Positions 21,313 through 35,200 of a stretch of 64,000 bases of DNA are shown piece after piece. This DNA is from Oxyruncus cristatus (Eukaryota > Chordata > Aves > Passeriformes > Cotingidae), in the NCBI GenBank assembly GCA_013399855.1, contig VXAY01006250.1, positions 1-64,000 on the forward strand. Direction: 5' to 3'. The notes beneath the pieces were generated by a model. The model ran no database searches and was not told the origin of the DNA. It saw only the letters and a program-made list of their open reading frames with translations. Numbering within the stretch: position 1 is the first letter of the stretch; each line of letters starts with the position of its first letter. The position numbers and the translations under genes were made by a program.

Positions 21313-24300
21313 TGTGTGTGGGAGTAGAGGAGATGTCAGATCTCAGTTAAAAAATTAAAGCACTTTAACACTGAACATCACCTTCTCAGTGTTTTCTCTC
21401 TCTTTAAAATTCAAAATAGAGACCATGTAAGTTCAGCATAAAAAAAAAAAAAAAGAGGTAGCATTAAAGCTTCATTTTGGATGCTAAATTTACTGGAACA
21501 AATGTGAATGTTTTTATTGCCACTGACATATTCAAAAGCAAGTTTTCCTTCAACCTGTTTTTTTTGGTGTCTTATAGCAAGCTGTTATGATTAAAAAATC
21601 CCACCTCTTTCCAAACATACGTAGCATGAAGCCAAAAGACTCCCTGCATGAATTCTGGTTTGAATGAGTAACTTTGACTCAAATTGAATCCCTTTTGAGA
21701 CATGCCTAGAGTTTGTGTTTTGTAGAACTTTAGAGTAATTGATTACAAAATTTTTTCCTTGACTGGTAGTTGATGAACCCACATGGGTTTGCCCTTCCAC
21801 CATAAAGTTTTGTTGGCAAGTAAAGTGAGGTGTCAAGATTTGATGTGATTCACAGTGAGGGTAGGAGTGAAGCGGCCATCTGATTTTAATGGTGACTCTC
21901 TCAGCCCTGGTTTGCCCACAGATGACCTTGCTCAAGAAGGAGGAGAGAGAACTTCAGGTTCTGCAGATAAGAAGGCTTCCTTCTGAGACTAGAAACAGCA
22001 CTGCCTGAGATGTGACTCTTGAATGTCTTTTCACTGTGATGGTAAATTAAGCTAGCCTAATATATACATATTAAAGTTTCTGATGTATTTTAAGTGCTGT
22101 TTGGATGTAGACTATACAGCAACAACTTCCAAAATGGCTTTCTTCTAAACAGAAGAGGATTTCAACATGCATTTTTATCTCTTGCTAAGAAAAGATGTCT
22201 GAGCAGGATTAGCCAAGGAACAGTGTTTGCATTTGAATTACTTTTCTGCCCTGAGTTTAAATCCTGGTATAATAACACTGCCTGTCAAAAAAAACCTTGT
22301 TTGGGTCATTTTCCCCATCAGTGCTGGAAATTCCATGAAATCACCAGTGATCATATTTCATATTTGTGGGTGAAATCTTGAAAGAGTTCTTGAGATACTT
22401 TGGCCATGCATAGCAAGAAATTGGAAAGCTGCCTATACTTTGGCTTTGATGCAGAATGATTCCTCCCTTAGTGGTACAGTCATTACTCCTGTCCATGGTG
22501 ATCTGGCAGGGACACCTGCACTGAGTCCAGCTGTTTCCTTCCCTTGCTGCTCTTCCCTTTGCTGACATGCTGTACAGAAGGCCTCTTCCACCTGCAGAGC
22601 TGGGCTTTCAGCGCCCAACATGCTGTTCTCTTAAAATGTTCTCTCTTCAATCTGTCTTGGCAAGTTTTGTCTGTGGCCTGCATGGAAATATTTTAAAACC
22701 CATCAAAGAACATATTTCAGCTGTTGACCTCAGCAGTTCTTAGCAGCTACATCACTTCCCTGATCCTTGCAATCCAGTAACCGGAGAGGACACAAGTTGG
22801 CTGGCTTTTGGCCAGGGAGCTGGTTCCTCTGCACATCTCTGCAATCAATCCAGTCCATTGCCACAAGTGCCAGAGGGAATTCTAAAAAGACACAGAGACA
22901 TGTTATAAATGCTTCAGTCATTGCAGCTGTGAATGAAAGAGAAGCAGGCTGCCTGTCCGTGCTTTGGGGAGTTAAGAAGCTGCAGTACTGGGATGTAAAT
23001 GAGACCATTTTCATGTATTCAGTTCTGTACAGGAACTGTTGACAACAGTGATAAAATGGTGTTTTTCCCTGAACTTCAGATCAAGCCCATATTCCCGAGA
23101 GGGCCCTGTTCTTCCCTCACCAAGAAGGCTGGCACTTACTTAGGTGAGCTGATGGTCACAGAGAATTTAAGGAGAATGAAATACTAGCTTACACAGGCAG
23201 GAGACATGTGGATTCTGTCCTCTTCTTGTGTGTTTACTCATACAAAAACCAGTGTATTTACTTGTATTTCAACCACATATATATTGACAACTTTCTTTTA
23301 CAATGCATCTCCCTGGTAGATTTTAGATAGATCTTTACATTGAATTCCAGCTATTGCAGCACAATTAGTACTAAATAGCTAGTCTTGTTGCTTTGTTTTG
23401 GGATTTGATTTGGAGGGTTTTTTTGTTTTTTTCTTCTCTTTTGGGACAAGCTCTTGTGTCTCTTCACTAACAAATTTAGGCTCCTTCCCCACTGCAGTGG
23501 TAGGCACTTGAATCAGCGGGGATTTGCCCCTGCTGTTAGGCAGGGTATGTCAGAGGGTGAGTTTTATCTCTGCAAGATGTCTGGTTCTTTTTTAACCATC
23601 GCTCCCGATGGTCACCACTGGGACAGTCATACCAGCTCCTGATGCAGAGAAAGCAGAAACAGGTAAGGGATCACTCCCAAGCAGGGCTGTACATGAGGCT
23701 GACACTTCCTAAGGCCATAACTTAAAACTACCAAGGCCAATGGTACTTCGGCAATTTGGAAATTTTATTTTATCATGACTTCCCAGTCCAATAGTTTGGA
23801 TATTGGACCGAAATCCATCTGAGTTCCCTTGAATTTTTTTTCTTTTCTTTCTGAGTGGCAGACATAGTGGTCTAGCTGTAGTAGGATAACATGCCAGGGA
23901 TCAAACTTGCCTGACTCTGATCAGAGTAGTTTGGTGGAGGAGGGAAATATAATGAGAGCAGGATGGCAAACATCACAACTCTTTCTTCTGCAGTACACCC
24001 TTTCGGTGCAACGGGGTAGTATACAGTGCCTGCATGGGTAACACCGACTGTCAGTTATGCAATAATGTCAGGTTTTACCTTGTAGGGTCTCAAGCCCTAT
24101 TTGTTGAAGACTCCTCAAATCTTGTTCAGAGAACATTATTTCCTCAGAAGACAGTCTACATGGTTTATATCAACAACCGTCTGATGGCTTATGTAAGGTA
24201 TGAGAGTGACATCATCTCCACAGGAACTAAGACCTGTGTCAGAAGTGTCCATGTTGTGTGGGTTATTTTTTTTTTGGATGTCCTACTTGAGGTGTTATGG

Positions 24301-26388
24301 ACCCAGCATTTGGGACCATTTGGCATTGTTTGGCACTTCCTCGAATCAGAAGTCAGTAACCCAGGGCAAGCCTGGTGGGAAGGGTTGATTCTCAAATTCT
24401 TTCTGGGACTGAAAACACAGAAAACAAAGGGTTCCTAGTCTCAGTTCTTCTGCCTTCACCCAGGACAGGCAAGAGAGTAGAGGAACTGCATTTAAAGAGA
24501 AGGGCCTAAACAGCTCTAAGCTGGACCACATTTTCAGAAAATAAAGGTAGAAGTTGTTAGCATGTCTCTACTAGCATATGCAACATATATTTTTTCAGAC
24601 ATATGTAACTTGAAAATAGGAAAAGGCACATTCCATGCAAAACTGCAATTCTTTCCTCATGACGATGGTGACATTGCAACCTTTATGTAATTTTCAATGT
24701 GAAAAATCCACTTTGTTCCATGGTGTTATTCTGCAGTGCCTGATCTCCCTCAGCTGACATGAAAAGAAATACGCTTCCCCCTGCCCGAAGCCCCTGATTA
24801 AATCAAACTGAAGTTAGAGAATGAAAAATTTCAGACCACATGTTCAAAGTTATAAACAATTGAAACCAAGTTATTTTTCTGGCCAGAGCTATCAAGCATA
24901 TCTACAACAATTAGATTTAGTTACGTTTCTTTAAGCCGTGTTCTTTTTTATCCCCATACAGAGACGCTTGTGATCTTGAGCTCCAAATACACTGGAAAAG
25001 GCAAAACAAACAAACACAAAAATTCTCTTCCTGCAAAGATGAACAGGAAGAAAATACGCTTCCAGAGTCAGAAACAAGGGTACTGTTCACAGCAAAAAAA
25101 AAGCCATAGTTGCATCTGCTTACAGAAATTACACTCAGATGGCAGTGGGTTTGTTGCCACCCTTGGCAGCAGATTACTTTCGTCCCCCATCCATAACTCT
25201 TTGACATGATCATCTGTGGCGTTATCATGGTTTCAGAGGGGTTAACAGCACAGAGTAGCCTAAGGGAAAAAAAAAAAAGGTGGTATTTTTAAGCGTTCGT
25301 GTTTTTTACATTTTTGTCCTATTTGTGGATATTGCTGCATAACAGGTGACCGGCAGAGGAGTTACGTACATTTAAACGCTTCTACCAACTCAGCAGCTTC
25401 ACTCTCACAGTCAGCAAACCTCAAAACCCATTTTCATTTGAGAAAATCTGCCAGAGTGAGGATGACTCCCTAATTAGCCACATCCTCCATGTATCACCAT
25501 TAGATAACACCAGGAAATGTGTTCACAGCTTGCTGCTTCATCGAGCTGCTGTAGTGATTCATTCCACATCAACTAGCACTGGGAGAGCAGAAAAGCCCAG
25601 GCGCTGACAGCAGGGGTGTGAAGAGAGCACCATTCTCATAAGATTTTTTTTTCCCACAGCATCTCTCCCATTGTTTTTTCACAGATGAAGGTTCGCCCTG
25701 TGTTGCCTCAAGGAGCTTGCCCTCCATTTACCTCCTAGAGTAGAAGATCTTTGTGGTTGGGTCAGTTGTTCAAAACGTGTGTGTCAAAATGTGTGTTTCT
25801 TGATCCTGCTCCCAGCTGCCACCTCACAAGGGGATCAGCTGGATGCCAGTGTCTCTCTGGAGCAATAACATTCAGTTCCCATGAAATTCTGCTCCTGGAG
25901 AGTGGAGAACTCGGTTCAGTTCTTGCAGTCACAGGACCCTTTGCTTACAAGAAGAGAAGCTGGAGCATGATGCCCTGCTCTGAGCACCACACACGCCACA
26001 ATGACTGATCATTCTTTGTGGGATTCCCCCATTCAACTACAGCTGTCTGAACACTGGCTGCATCCTCCCAGCCCAGGGCCTGGATTCCTTCTGTGGCCAG
26101 GGAACAACAGCCACATGTATGCATCTCCAGAAGGCATTTTATCTGTCCTGTTTCATTCACTCAAAACTATACAGGAAACATAAGAAACCTTTTTTGGATC
26201 AGATCGAGCTCTTAGAATGCTGTACTTGAGAAAAAACACATGCAGCCCTCTATGTTCAGAAATAAAACTTGTATTTTCCTGAAACTGTGAAAGAAGATTT
26301 ATGTTTTGAGCATCTCTGCGTTTTCACTTGCTTCCACTTGTCCTTGTTACCCACATGTAACCTGCCTACGCTTATGGAATTATAATTG

Positions 26389-26395
<7 letters not shown>

Positions 26396-26430
<35 letters not shown>
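26396..26430 (+). repeat. (TG)n microsatellite
   Basis: 35 bases of uninterrupted alternating TG. It is likely polymorphic in length and could serve as a marker. Confidence 0.98.
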
Positions 26431-26433
<3 letters not shown>

Positions 26434-29400
26434 GTCTCAGGGTCTGTCATCACCCTAAGAAATGTGATGTGTGCAGGAATTAGTTACAGTACAGCCTGGT
26501 GCTCTGAGTTATTTCAGGGACTCAGCGTTACTTTGAAGGGTGCTCTGTATTTTATATTACATGTCTGCAACACTCTTCCTTACAACTGCAATATGTCATC
26601 AGCTTTTCTTCCAAAGAATAGCCTCTTCTAGGTGGCTTCACTGGGTTTGTCTTCTCTGCACGCACATTCCCTAAAGAGGTGATGCACCACTGAAATGTAT
26701 TGTGTACTTGATGACTGCTCCCACAGGAGTCATGCCAGTCTTAAGGATTAGACTCAGTGCGTGGAAAAGTGCTGTGAGTTTCCCTCAGGAACAAAACAGT
26801 CTGTTTTGTTCAGTGAGGGTTACCATTCATTCCAGCAAGAAATACTGCCTTATGGTTTAGCCCTAGTAGCAGCATGCCATTTAAGTCCATATTAAAACAT
26901 GGCTCAGCTGTTCTTTGTCAGTAGTTTGGGTCCAGATGGCAAAGCCTTATGCTGACCTGCATCAGGGGGAATACTGTGCTTTGATTTTCAGTGCTGGCTA
27001 GCCCGGGCTGCTGCCAAGCTCCTCATCCCCTGTCCTCTTTACCTACTGCCAAGCAGGGTGATCAGCTGGGCATTTGAATTCTCAGTCCTGCTTTCTCTGT
27101 CCTCATTCACTTTGCTGAAAGGCTCCTTTTCCCTTCGAAGGGTGTCTTCTCTCATGCACTGGCATTGCAGCCCAATCTGCTCCAGAAATAAGCCTGAAGA
27201 TGACTTACATGTGTAATACACAAGCAAACAGAATGTTTAACATGTTATTCTACGTCCTTTGATATTAACTATGTGTACAATGTAGGGAAGGTAGGTTTTG
27301 TTTGCAATTCTTGTCCCACCCAAAAAACCCTGAGTGTTGTATCAGTAATGACCTGCTACAGACCCTATTTTCCAGCAGCATTTATTGTATATATTTAGAC
27401 TGTGCTGAGGACACAGACAAGGATAAAAAATTAAGAGGTGCTGCGCTTACAAGAGACATGGAAGAGAGACTTTAAGGCACAAAGTTGACCATACAGAGTG
27501 AGACAGGTAGACAAAATGGGCACTTGGCCTAGCAGCTTGTTGGGAGAACGGTGTTACACCAAACCAAACACTGCTATTTAAAAGCAATTAAAAACTACAG
27601 ATTAAAATACCTTTGATAATACCATCATAGCTGTATGTGCCTAAAAGGAAGACATATCCTTAGGAAGACAACCATCAGCTGTGCTCTTCAGCAAGTGGGA
27701 AATGATCTATTACCTTTCATCAAAGGTCTTCACCTACACTGAAAGTGGTGGATTTTTGCCTTTGTCAGTGTTGGAATCTCTAAAAGGTACAAGCGTCTTA
27801 AAAACAGAGAAGTATTTTCTCATTGTGTCTGGTTAGCAATATTAATACATGACTATTATTGTTGCTTTGAAATGTGGGAATTCCTTACCTTACATCAGCT
27901 TTACAAGCAGGGCATTTGTTTAGTGCCAAAGTAGTCTGGCACGCCAACCTGACATTCAAGAAGCAAATGTCCTTAGTATTAGTTGTATCTCTCTTGGGAT
28001 GTCCTTTTTTTCTTTACTTAGGAATAAGATAAGTCTGTTAAATAATGTTAGTTTGTTATCAAACTTTCCATCCTTAGGAAAAGAGGGGCCTTTTTCCTCT
28101 TTAAGTGTGTTTGTTCTACTTCTGAGGATTACTCATTTGCAGAACACTGTCAGGTAGCATAGACAGCAAGGTTTAGCAACATATTTTCCATACCTGAGTC
28201 ACAGGATGTACTATGGAAAGAATATGATGTTATTTAGAAGGCGTTAGTGTTTTCAGTGTAGCCCATATGCAGTGTAAAAACTAGCAAAATAAAAAAATGG
28301 TGATGTCTCACCATTTTCTTCACACAGGAAACTTGGCCAAAACCACATCAATCTTTTAAGAAAATATATGAAGCCTCTAACATGTTTCACTACATTTCCT
28401 TTTCGCACAGGTAATGACTTGTTCTGAAATAGTACCTTTTAACCTGTAACCTTAATCCTATTCTTTTTAATACAAAGCAGTAAATAACCTGAGATGCAGT
28501 TCCCTGCTACACAATTACACGGAACAGAAAACTACCATGAGCAGGGATCAGTTTGTACCATCACTGCATAAATACCTTTCTGTGTGAAAAGCCTGTCTCT
28601 CCTGCAAAGATCCCCGTCTCAACCTGTTGCTCTGCACTTGCTTGTGGTGTCACCACAGGCTGCAGTTTGATCAAGCAGAGCTAGGCAGAACACATCACCC
28701 TCCTGCTCTTGGCCATCTCCTTGCTCTGTCCCTGTCAGCAATAGCCCAGGCTGGCTGCCAGCTGCTCAGGCTCGTCCCTGGGTAACATCTCAACAAGCAT
28801 TTGAAGTACAGTTGATCAGACTTCCAGGCACAAAGACAGGTAAAATTGGCGTTCCCCAGTCTGAGATCAGCTCCATGAAACATGAGGAGGAGATCCAGGA
28901 AAAGGCTGCAGAATAGTATTTCTAAACAGTTACTCATGCAGTTACTCACCTATATGAGTGAACAACAATAAAAAGAAGTAGCGGTGATAGATAAACCTTC
29001 AGACTTTGGCCTTTTTCCATGGTTCCAAGTACAGGTCTCTGAGGCACTGCTGTACAAGCAATCTGTGCTCCTTTGACAAAAAATGTAGAGAACCCCTGGA
29101 AACAACACCTCCCAGTTGCTATGATTTTTTTCTATGCAAAGGGTAACTTAAACAGCATTTCACAAGGCAGGTGTGTCTCTTGTGCACTGCAAATGTGAGC
29201 CCCTGCAGCAGCAACAAATGTGATGAACAAGCCAGGGTGGCTGGAGCCCCTGCCTGAGTAGCCCTGCTCATGAAGCACCTAGAAGAGGAGCACTGAGAGT
29301 TTTCCCTTTTCACTGAAACAGCCATTCCCCACAGGCATTATCCTCCTTACAACCCCTCCTTAAAATTCTTCTTCAACATTCCACCGAGCCTCCTCAAACA

Positions 29401-31634
29401 TACCCACCAGCAGACAGAGTGGGCGATGGACACTGTTACAAATTGCAGTGCCTTTGTCTCAGCACTTGATCTTCTCTTGTACTGCAATCAAACTGTAAAG
29501 GTCTGGGGCAGTGATAGTCTCCTCCTCTTCTCTGTATCACTTAGCCCAACAGGGATAAGGATAAGCTCATAAGGATATCAAAGAACTAAATCAAAAGAAG
29601 TAAAAAAAATTTGCAAATAATTAAAATAATAAATAGTTAAACAAAGGAAGTAATAAGTACCCATATTTAGCATATTATACATATTTTTAAACAGTAATAG
29701 AAAAGATCACCATAGGAATAATAAGTGTTACTATTTTTGCCTTCTGTAGATCTTTCATCTATGACTTTCTGAGCACGCTAATTAAAGACTTTGCACATAT
29801 CCAAGTACAAATAATTCCCATCTGGAAGGGACAGAATGCCAAAAGTGAAACAATTTAATGCCAACAATATCCTCATCTGGCATTATCACTGCAGATCTGG
29901 GGTTAAGCTTCCATTTTTATTAGCTAGCAATCTTAGTATGACATAGATTAAGTAGGTCCTCATCTGCTGTTTGATACATGGGCCAATAGTCACCATCAGA
30001 TCATGAATGTTTGCAATGGGCATTTACCAGCAAATCTGTGACCTTTGAAGTGACTCAGTTATTGGCTAGAAACACTTGAGTTGCTGGTCTGCAGCCATAA
30101 AACTGGGATTCAGCTCCAGAGCTGAAGGTGGTAACTTCCTTCTCCTTTTACCACTCATTATGTGTGGTAAAATAATTCCTTCCTCCAATTTCTTGCTGAT
30201 GGCATTAAGATTTCAGCTTTTCCTTTGTGGAACGGCAACCACATCTTCTCTGTAGCAAACAGCAGAGGAATCGGTGTCAGTAACAACCACAGACCTTTTC
30301 CTTGGAGCCAGACAGCCACAGCCCCAGAAGACAGTCTTCTCAGTAGAAAGCAGCAAGCTTTCCAACTTTCACCATACATTGATGTACTAAAACTTCTGCA
30401 GGTGATTAGATGACTTTTCACTTTGCTGTGTACCCATGGGGAGGGATAAGGGCAATCACTTTCTCCTCCACCCGCCCTGTTTGACAGCAAGGTGAGTGGT
30501 TCCCATCTTTGTTTCAGAGGTCAGCTACCCATTTGCAAAACTTCCAGGGTCCAGTTGCTCTTCCCTTTTCACAGACTAACAAATTCCCAGTATTTCTTGG
30601 AGCAACTCTGAGTCAGGTTTGGGTATGTGCCATGGGCCTGTCACAAGGAGCCAGGCAGCCAACTAGGCGAAAGGCACCACAGTCACATTTAACTGTATCT
30701 TTCAGTAGCTGTTTCAGTTGAAGTTCCCTTTTTGTTCAGCCTCAAGCAGATGGTGAATCAGAGCACCTTCGGGCAAGTGGAAAATCTTCCAGCAGCAACG
30801 TCTGGAGCACTGAACTCAGCTCCTCGCACGTCCTCCCCCATGCCCAGCCGTGCTGGCCCAGGGTGTTGGCTGTCTGCTCAGATGGCTCCAGACAGGGAAG
30901 AGCATTGAGGAGGAAAAGTGGTAGAAGGCAGCTGAAGCTGGATGAAAACAGGAAGCCTCACCTCTATGCAACAAGGACTGATAGGAGCTGGATTTTTTTC
31001 CAGCTGTGTTTTGGTTGGCTGTGTTTAAAAAGTGCCCCTCTGCAGAGAATTTTGAGCTTTTTTTATTTAAAAAGTCCACAACTGCCTGCTGTTTTCCTCA
31101 TGGGTGTGAAGGGCCAGATCCAGACCTAAATTAAAGTATCTGTAAGTGTGAAGCTCAAGTGACAGGCCCCCAGATGTGGCTCTATTGATCAGATGTAATG
31201 CTACAGCTGTGGGGAAATTTCTCAAGGGACGATCCACCTTTGTTGCCATGTTTGCTGTGCGAACATGTCTGTGCAAGATGTGTAATAAAAGCAAGGCAGC
31301 TTTTTCTGTGGCCCTCCTGTGTTAACAGAAAGCTGGCAAAGCTTTCGTAACCCTTCCCAGGTGCCCTTCCTGTGACGATGCCAACATATTTTGCAAACAC
31401 TGAATTGGCCAAGATAGCTGCTTTCATGTGTGCTAAAATTTGCCCATATAAAATGCTGGGATTGGGTGAGTAAGAGTGATGAACAGGCCTGTAGGAACTA
31501 GTATATGCCCATGCAGTGCTGTTCTCTATGCTCGGGAGAGAATAATGCTCTTGTGCAAGTCTAGGGGTATTTAGCAGAGGTGCTTGGTACCTGCTGCCAG
31601 CTCTCACTCTTTCTTTTGGTTTCTCCTGCTTTGA

Positions 31635-31635
<1 letters not shown>

Positions 31636-31666
<31 letters not shown>

Positions 31667-31699
31667 TGTCCTCNNNNNNNNNNNNNNNNAAAAAAAAAA
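31636..31699 (+). repeat. Long A run interrupted by a 16-N assembly gap
   Basis: A26 at 31636-31661, a short AT segment, 16 Ns at 31674-31689, then A10 at 31690-31699. The bases after each A run resemble one another (ATTAATTGTCCTC versus ATTCATTGTGCTA). The gap may therefore duplicate one homopolymer edge rather than hide unique sequence. Confidence 0.85.
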
Positions 31700-32046
31700 T
31701 TCATTGTGCTACCAGGCTGATGTCAAGTCCTTGAACAGAGCAAGTATCAGACATTTATAACTTAATTTTGCAATTTCACGATGTGGAAAAGCTAAAGATG
31801 AGACCAATACATGAGAGGAAATCTTGCTAGCTGGAAAAGAAAATGTGGCAGAGGTATCAAGCCTATCCCTAAGACTTAGGTCTTCACTACTCAAACTGAT
31901 CAGGAAGCACTGTTAAGATCCGTAAGCCTGTGTTTGCTGCTCTACCAGAAGAGTCCCAGCCGCTCCGCAGTGAGATCCCTGAAGCAAAGGAGATCTAGCT
32001 ATGAAGTTTGCCAGGTGGGGGAAACTGAAACCAAAGCTAGTCTGAG

Positions 32047-32285
32047 TCACAGAATCACAGAATCATTTATGTTGATCCTAAGATCATCGAGTCCAACTGC
32101 CAAGTCCATCACTAAACCGTGTCCCTAAGTGCCACAACTATGTCTTTTAAATACCTCCAGGGATGTAACTCACCGCTTCCCTGGGCAGCCTGTTCCAGTG
32201 CTTGACTGCCCTTCTGTTAAGAAATATTTCCTAATATCCAATCTAAGCCTCCCCTGGCATAACTTGAGGCCATTTCCTAAATTCT
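32047..32285 (-). mobile_element. CR1 LINE 3' end, minus orientation
   Basis: Starts with CACAGAATCACAGAATCATTT, the complement of the CR1 tail, then shows the antisense landmarks 'aagatcatcgagtccaac', 'taaaccgtgtccctaag', 'ttaaatacctccagggatg', 'cttccctgggcagcctgttcc' and 'aacttgaggccatttcct'. Similarity fades after about 32285. Confidence 0.93.
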
Positions 32286-35200
32286 CCTTAATTATGTTAA
32301 TAGTAGACAGGGGACAATCTCTTTCTTCCGGCTTTCATCCTGATGATTAGGACTGCTCCAAGCATTTCCTGTCTCTCCAGTCTCCATTTATCTGGAGGAG
32401 GCTTCACAGAACATGCAGTTATCTGAAGGAGAGCAATACTCAAGCAAATTGAACTGTGTGACTTACTCCAAGCAGGAAGTGATCTTGATAAGCTTTTATA
32501 GTTCTCTTTTGACAACTTCAAAAGCAATTTGCCAAACCCAGGAGCCACCTTGTTACATGACCTAGGAGAAGATGTGCCAGCAAAGGTCTCTGGCCCATTG
32601 GCAGGAGACTGGGATGGAGCAACTAAACTCTACTGGTAAGTTGTGTCCTACAGCGCTACATAATTGGTGAATGGTTATCTTCTGAGACTCATACCACAGT
32701 AAAAACGAAAAACTGAATGTGACATTGGGCTCTCAAACTATTGCTGTAATTTTCTGCAGTTCTCTAGAATAGTATGTAGCTGACATGGGGAATGGTGGGG
32801 TGCCTTTCCTTTGGGGTGGGGTTCCATCCCATCGTCACCCATAGGTGGAAGGAGCTACAGGGAACCCTAAGGTCTGTCTGATTGCACAGGGTATGACCTG
32901 CTTCTGTGGAGGTAACTCTGCACGGCGTCAGATAACCTCTGAAAAAACCTCAAGGAGAAGTGCTTTGGTCTATTTTAATGTCTGCACTAATTGATTTTGT
33001 CATTTCACGGCCATGAGTTGTATGTTCATCTGGAATCAGAAATTGTAGGGCACTGACATGACTGTAAGTGAAAAGGAAAACACCTGGATCTCTCAAGGCA
33101 GTTTTTCAGGAAAGAAGCCAGGCATCTACCAAAAGTTTGCTAAAATGGAAGCAGAATATTAACTAAGCCTTGAAGGAAAGTTTGAGGAGATACTTCCCCA
33201 ACTGTAGTTTTGAGTGAAGACCAGGGAGGAGGGCAAATCCCTCTCAAGACAGCTTCCTTTCAGAGGGGAAGGGGGAAGGACAAGGGGGAAGGACAAGCTG
33301 TCTCCCCTTTCACTCAAAGCAAGCCCCACAGATTGGCAGCATCCAGCAGCACCCAGCCCTTGATCTGTCAGTGAAGGGGCCCGTGGACTCCACGGCTGAG
33401 GGGGTACTAAGAGGGGTAACACTCTGTCAAAGTACCTCTGGAAAACTTGGCAGTGCCCTAAGGACTTACTTCCATTTTGCAAGGGTATCAAAGTGGCTGC
33501 CAGATTCTCCAGATCATTTGCAGAAATGGAAGAGCCAGAAATAACCTGAAAAAAAAAGCTGTCTCCCAGCATGTGGCTGCAGATCTACAGAATGGGCTCT
33601 TGCATCACCATGGAAATTAAGAAATCTCTGACAGCTTAAATCTCACTGAGAAGGAAATAAAGTAGTGAAATGTCAAAACATGGCAGGACAAAATCTGTCC
33701 TCCCTAGATTCCCATTGAGATAAACTGCCACAGACCAGGGTCAGACAGGGCAATAGGAACTGTAATGGGCTCCTGTTGGGAGGGCCCCACTGGCAGAGAG
33801 AAATGTTTTGAGTAGTTACAGTGCATTGAAAATGTCTATTCTGCCCCTTGGGAAAACATGGTAGTTAAACATTAATGTGCTTCCTTTGCCAGCAGCACAG
33901 GTTCCAGGACAGGGACAAACACAGACAAATGACCACAAACCAACTTCTGTTTCTCTGAGCTTTTACAGATCCAGTGTTACATTCTAGTTTAGAGCTTTGT
34001 AGCTCATATTTACCTTACAGTGTTTCTGACTTAGTGATTTTAGGAAATAGTATTGTTGGTGGGGCGAAAGCCCTGTTAGCCAGCACAGACTAAAGTCTGC
34101 TGAGGGAAGGTGCTGCTGTGCCAGTGCCATCACTGCCTTCTTTCTCAGTCTTTCGAGTATTTGCTGCTGCCATGTTCTTTGGCTGGACACTAGTGCTTCT
34201 CTGACCCTTCTCTGAGCCGAGTTACTTCATTAAGATAGCAAAAAACTAACTCCACAAAATAAAACTGAATCCCTGATGGGTCTGTACCAGGGAACTGAAT
34301 CCATTCACTAAAGGGTCAGATAACCAGCAAGGAAGGAATTGTATGTTGGGGAAGAGCCGTGATTGGGAAAACAAGGGGCTGGTCTCCCTCCTTCGGAAGC
34401 AAGGAGCTGTTGGAGCAGGTAAGCTGTCTTGTCTAACTGCACCCATACTGGCTGCCAAACTCTGGCAGCACAGCCAGCTCCAGCCCCTGCTCCATTCTCC
34501 ACTGACACAGGGCAGTTGAGCCAGGACAGGCTGTAGGAACCACTGCAAGATTGGTTTCACTGTGCCTCTGACTTGGGTGAAGTTATGTGGTAATCTAGGA
34601 CAGCAGAGGTATGAAAATATGGCCAAGGGAAACAGAGAGGGAGGCTTTCCCAGGCTGCAGTTACAGTAGTCCCACATCCTGCTTTGGTTACTCTATTCCC
34701 TCCCCTGTGCTGTTGGCATGATTTGCTCCAAAACCTTCCTGGGAAGTGAAATGAACAACCGAAACAGCAGATTTGTTACTGAAAGACTCTCAGCCTTGAG
34801 CTATACACGTGCAGCAAGAAGCAGGGTGTCATAATCTGGCATTGAACATGCCAGGCCAAACATAATGTGGATCAGTCAAGGACACGAGGTCTCCATCCCA
34901 CGTGGTCAGGAGGAACGTGACACAGGGTTTGTGCTGCCCCTAGGCTGGCTGCAGGAGATGACGCATGATCCAGCATAAAGCTCAAGTGGCACAAACAGAT
35001 GATGCTAAATCTCCTATAAACACCCCCCAACCCTGCCAGTACAACAGATTAGCTGTGAAAACTTGACTCAGCAACAAGAGTTTGGTGTAAGTCAGCGCTT
35101 TACATTGTGTGGCTGCAGTGATTTTGACCTAGGAGCCCTAATGCTGGATTTACTGCATGGTGAAATCACGAGCACAGGAAGAGCAAATGACCAAGTGAGG

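Larger units (their letters stand above)
15505..31635. other. Gene-poor spacer
   Basis: About 16 kb without a recognisable gene. It holds simple repeats (A16 at 16657, a purine tract at 21271-21312, an A run near 21440, (TG)n at 26396), three inverted repeats at 17239-17691, and scattered open frames of up to about 150 codons that have no identifiable domain. Several minus-strand frames between 18682 and 20684 lie close together and are listed as a finding. Confidence 0.55.

Noticed and set aside
24034..24438. 134-codon plus frame
   Set aside because: No recognisable domain; contains a T-run-derived hydrophobic stretch; competing frames on both strands.
26256..26631. Frames through the (TG)n repeat on both strands
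   Set aside because: Translation of a dinucleotide repeat (His-Thr or Cys-Val runs).
33159..33572. 137-codon minus frame
   Set aside because: No homology recognised; low-complexity Pro/Leu/Ser composition; no exon signals.
34246..34677. 143-codon minus frame
   Set aside because: Pro/Leu/Cys/Trp-rich, typical of non-coding GC-richer spacer, with no domain or gene signals.
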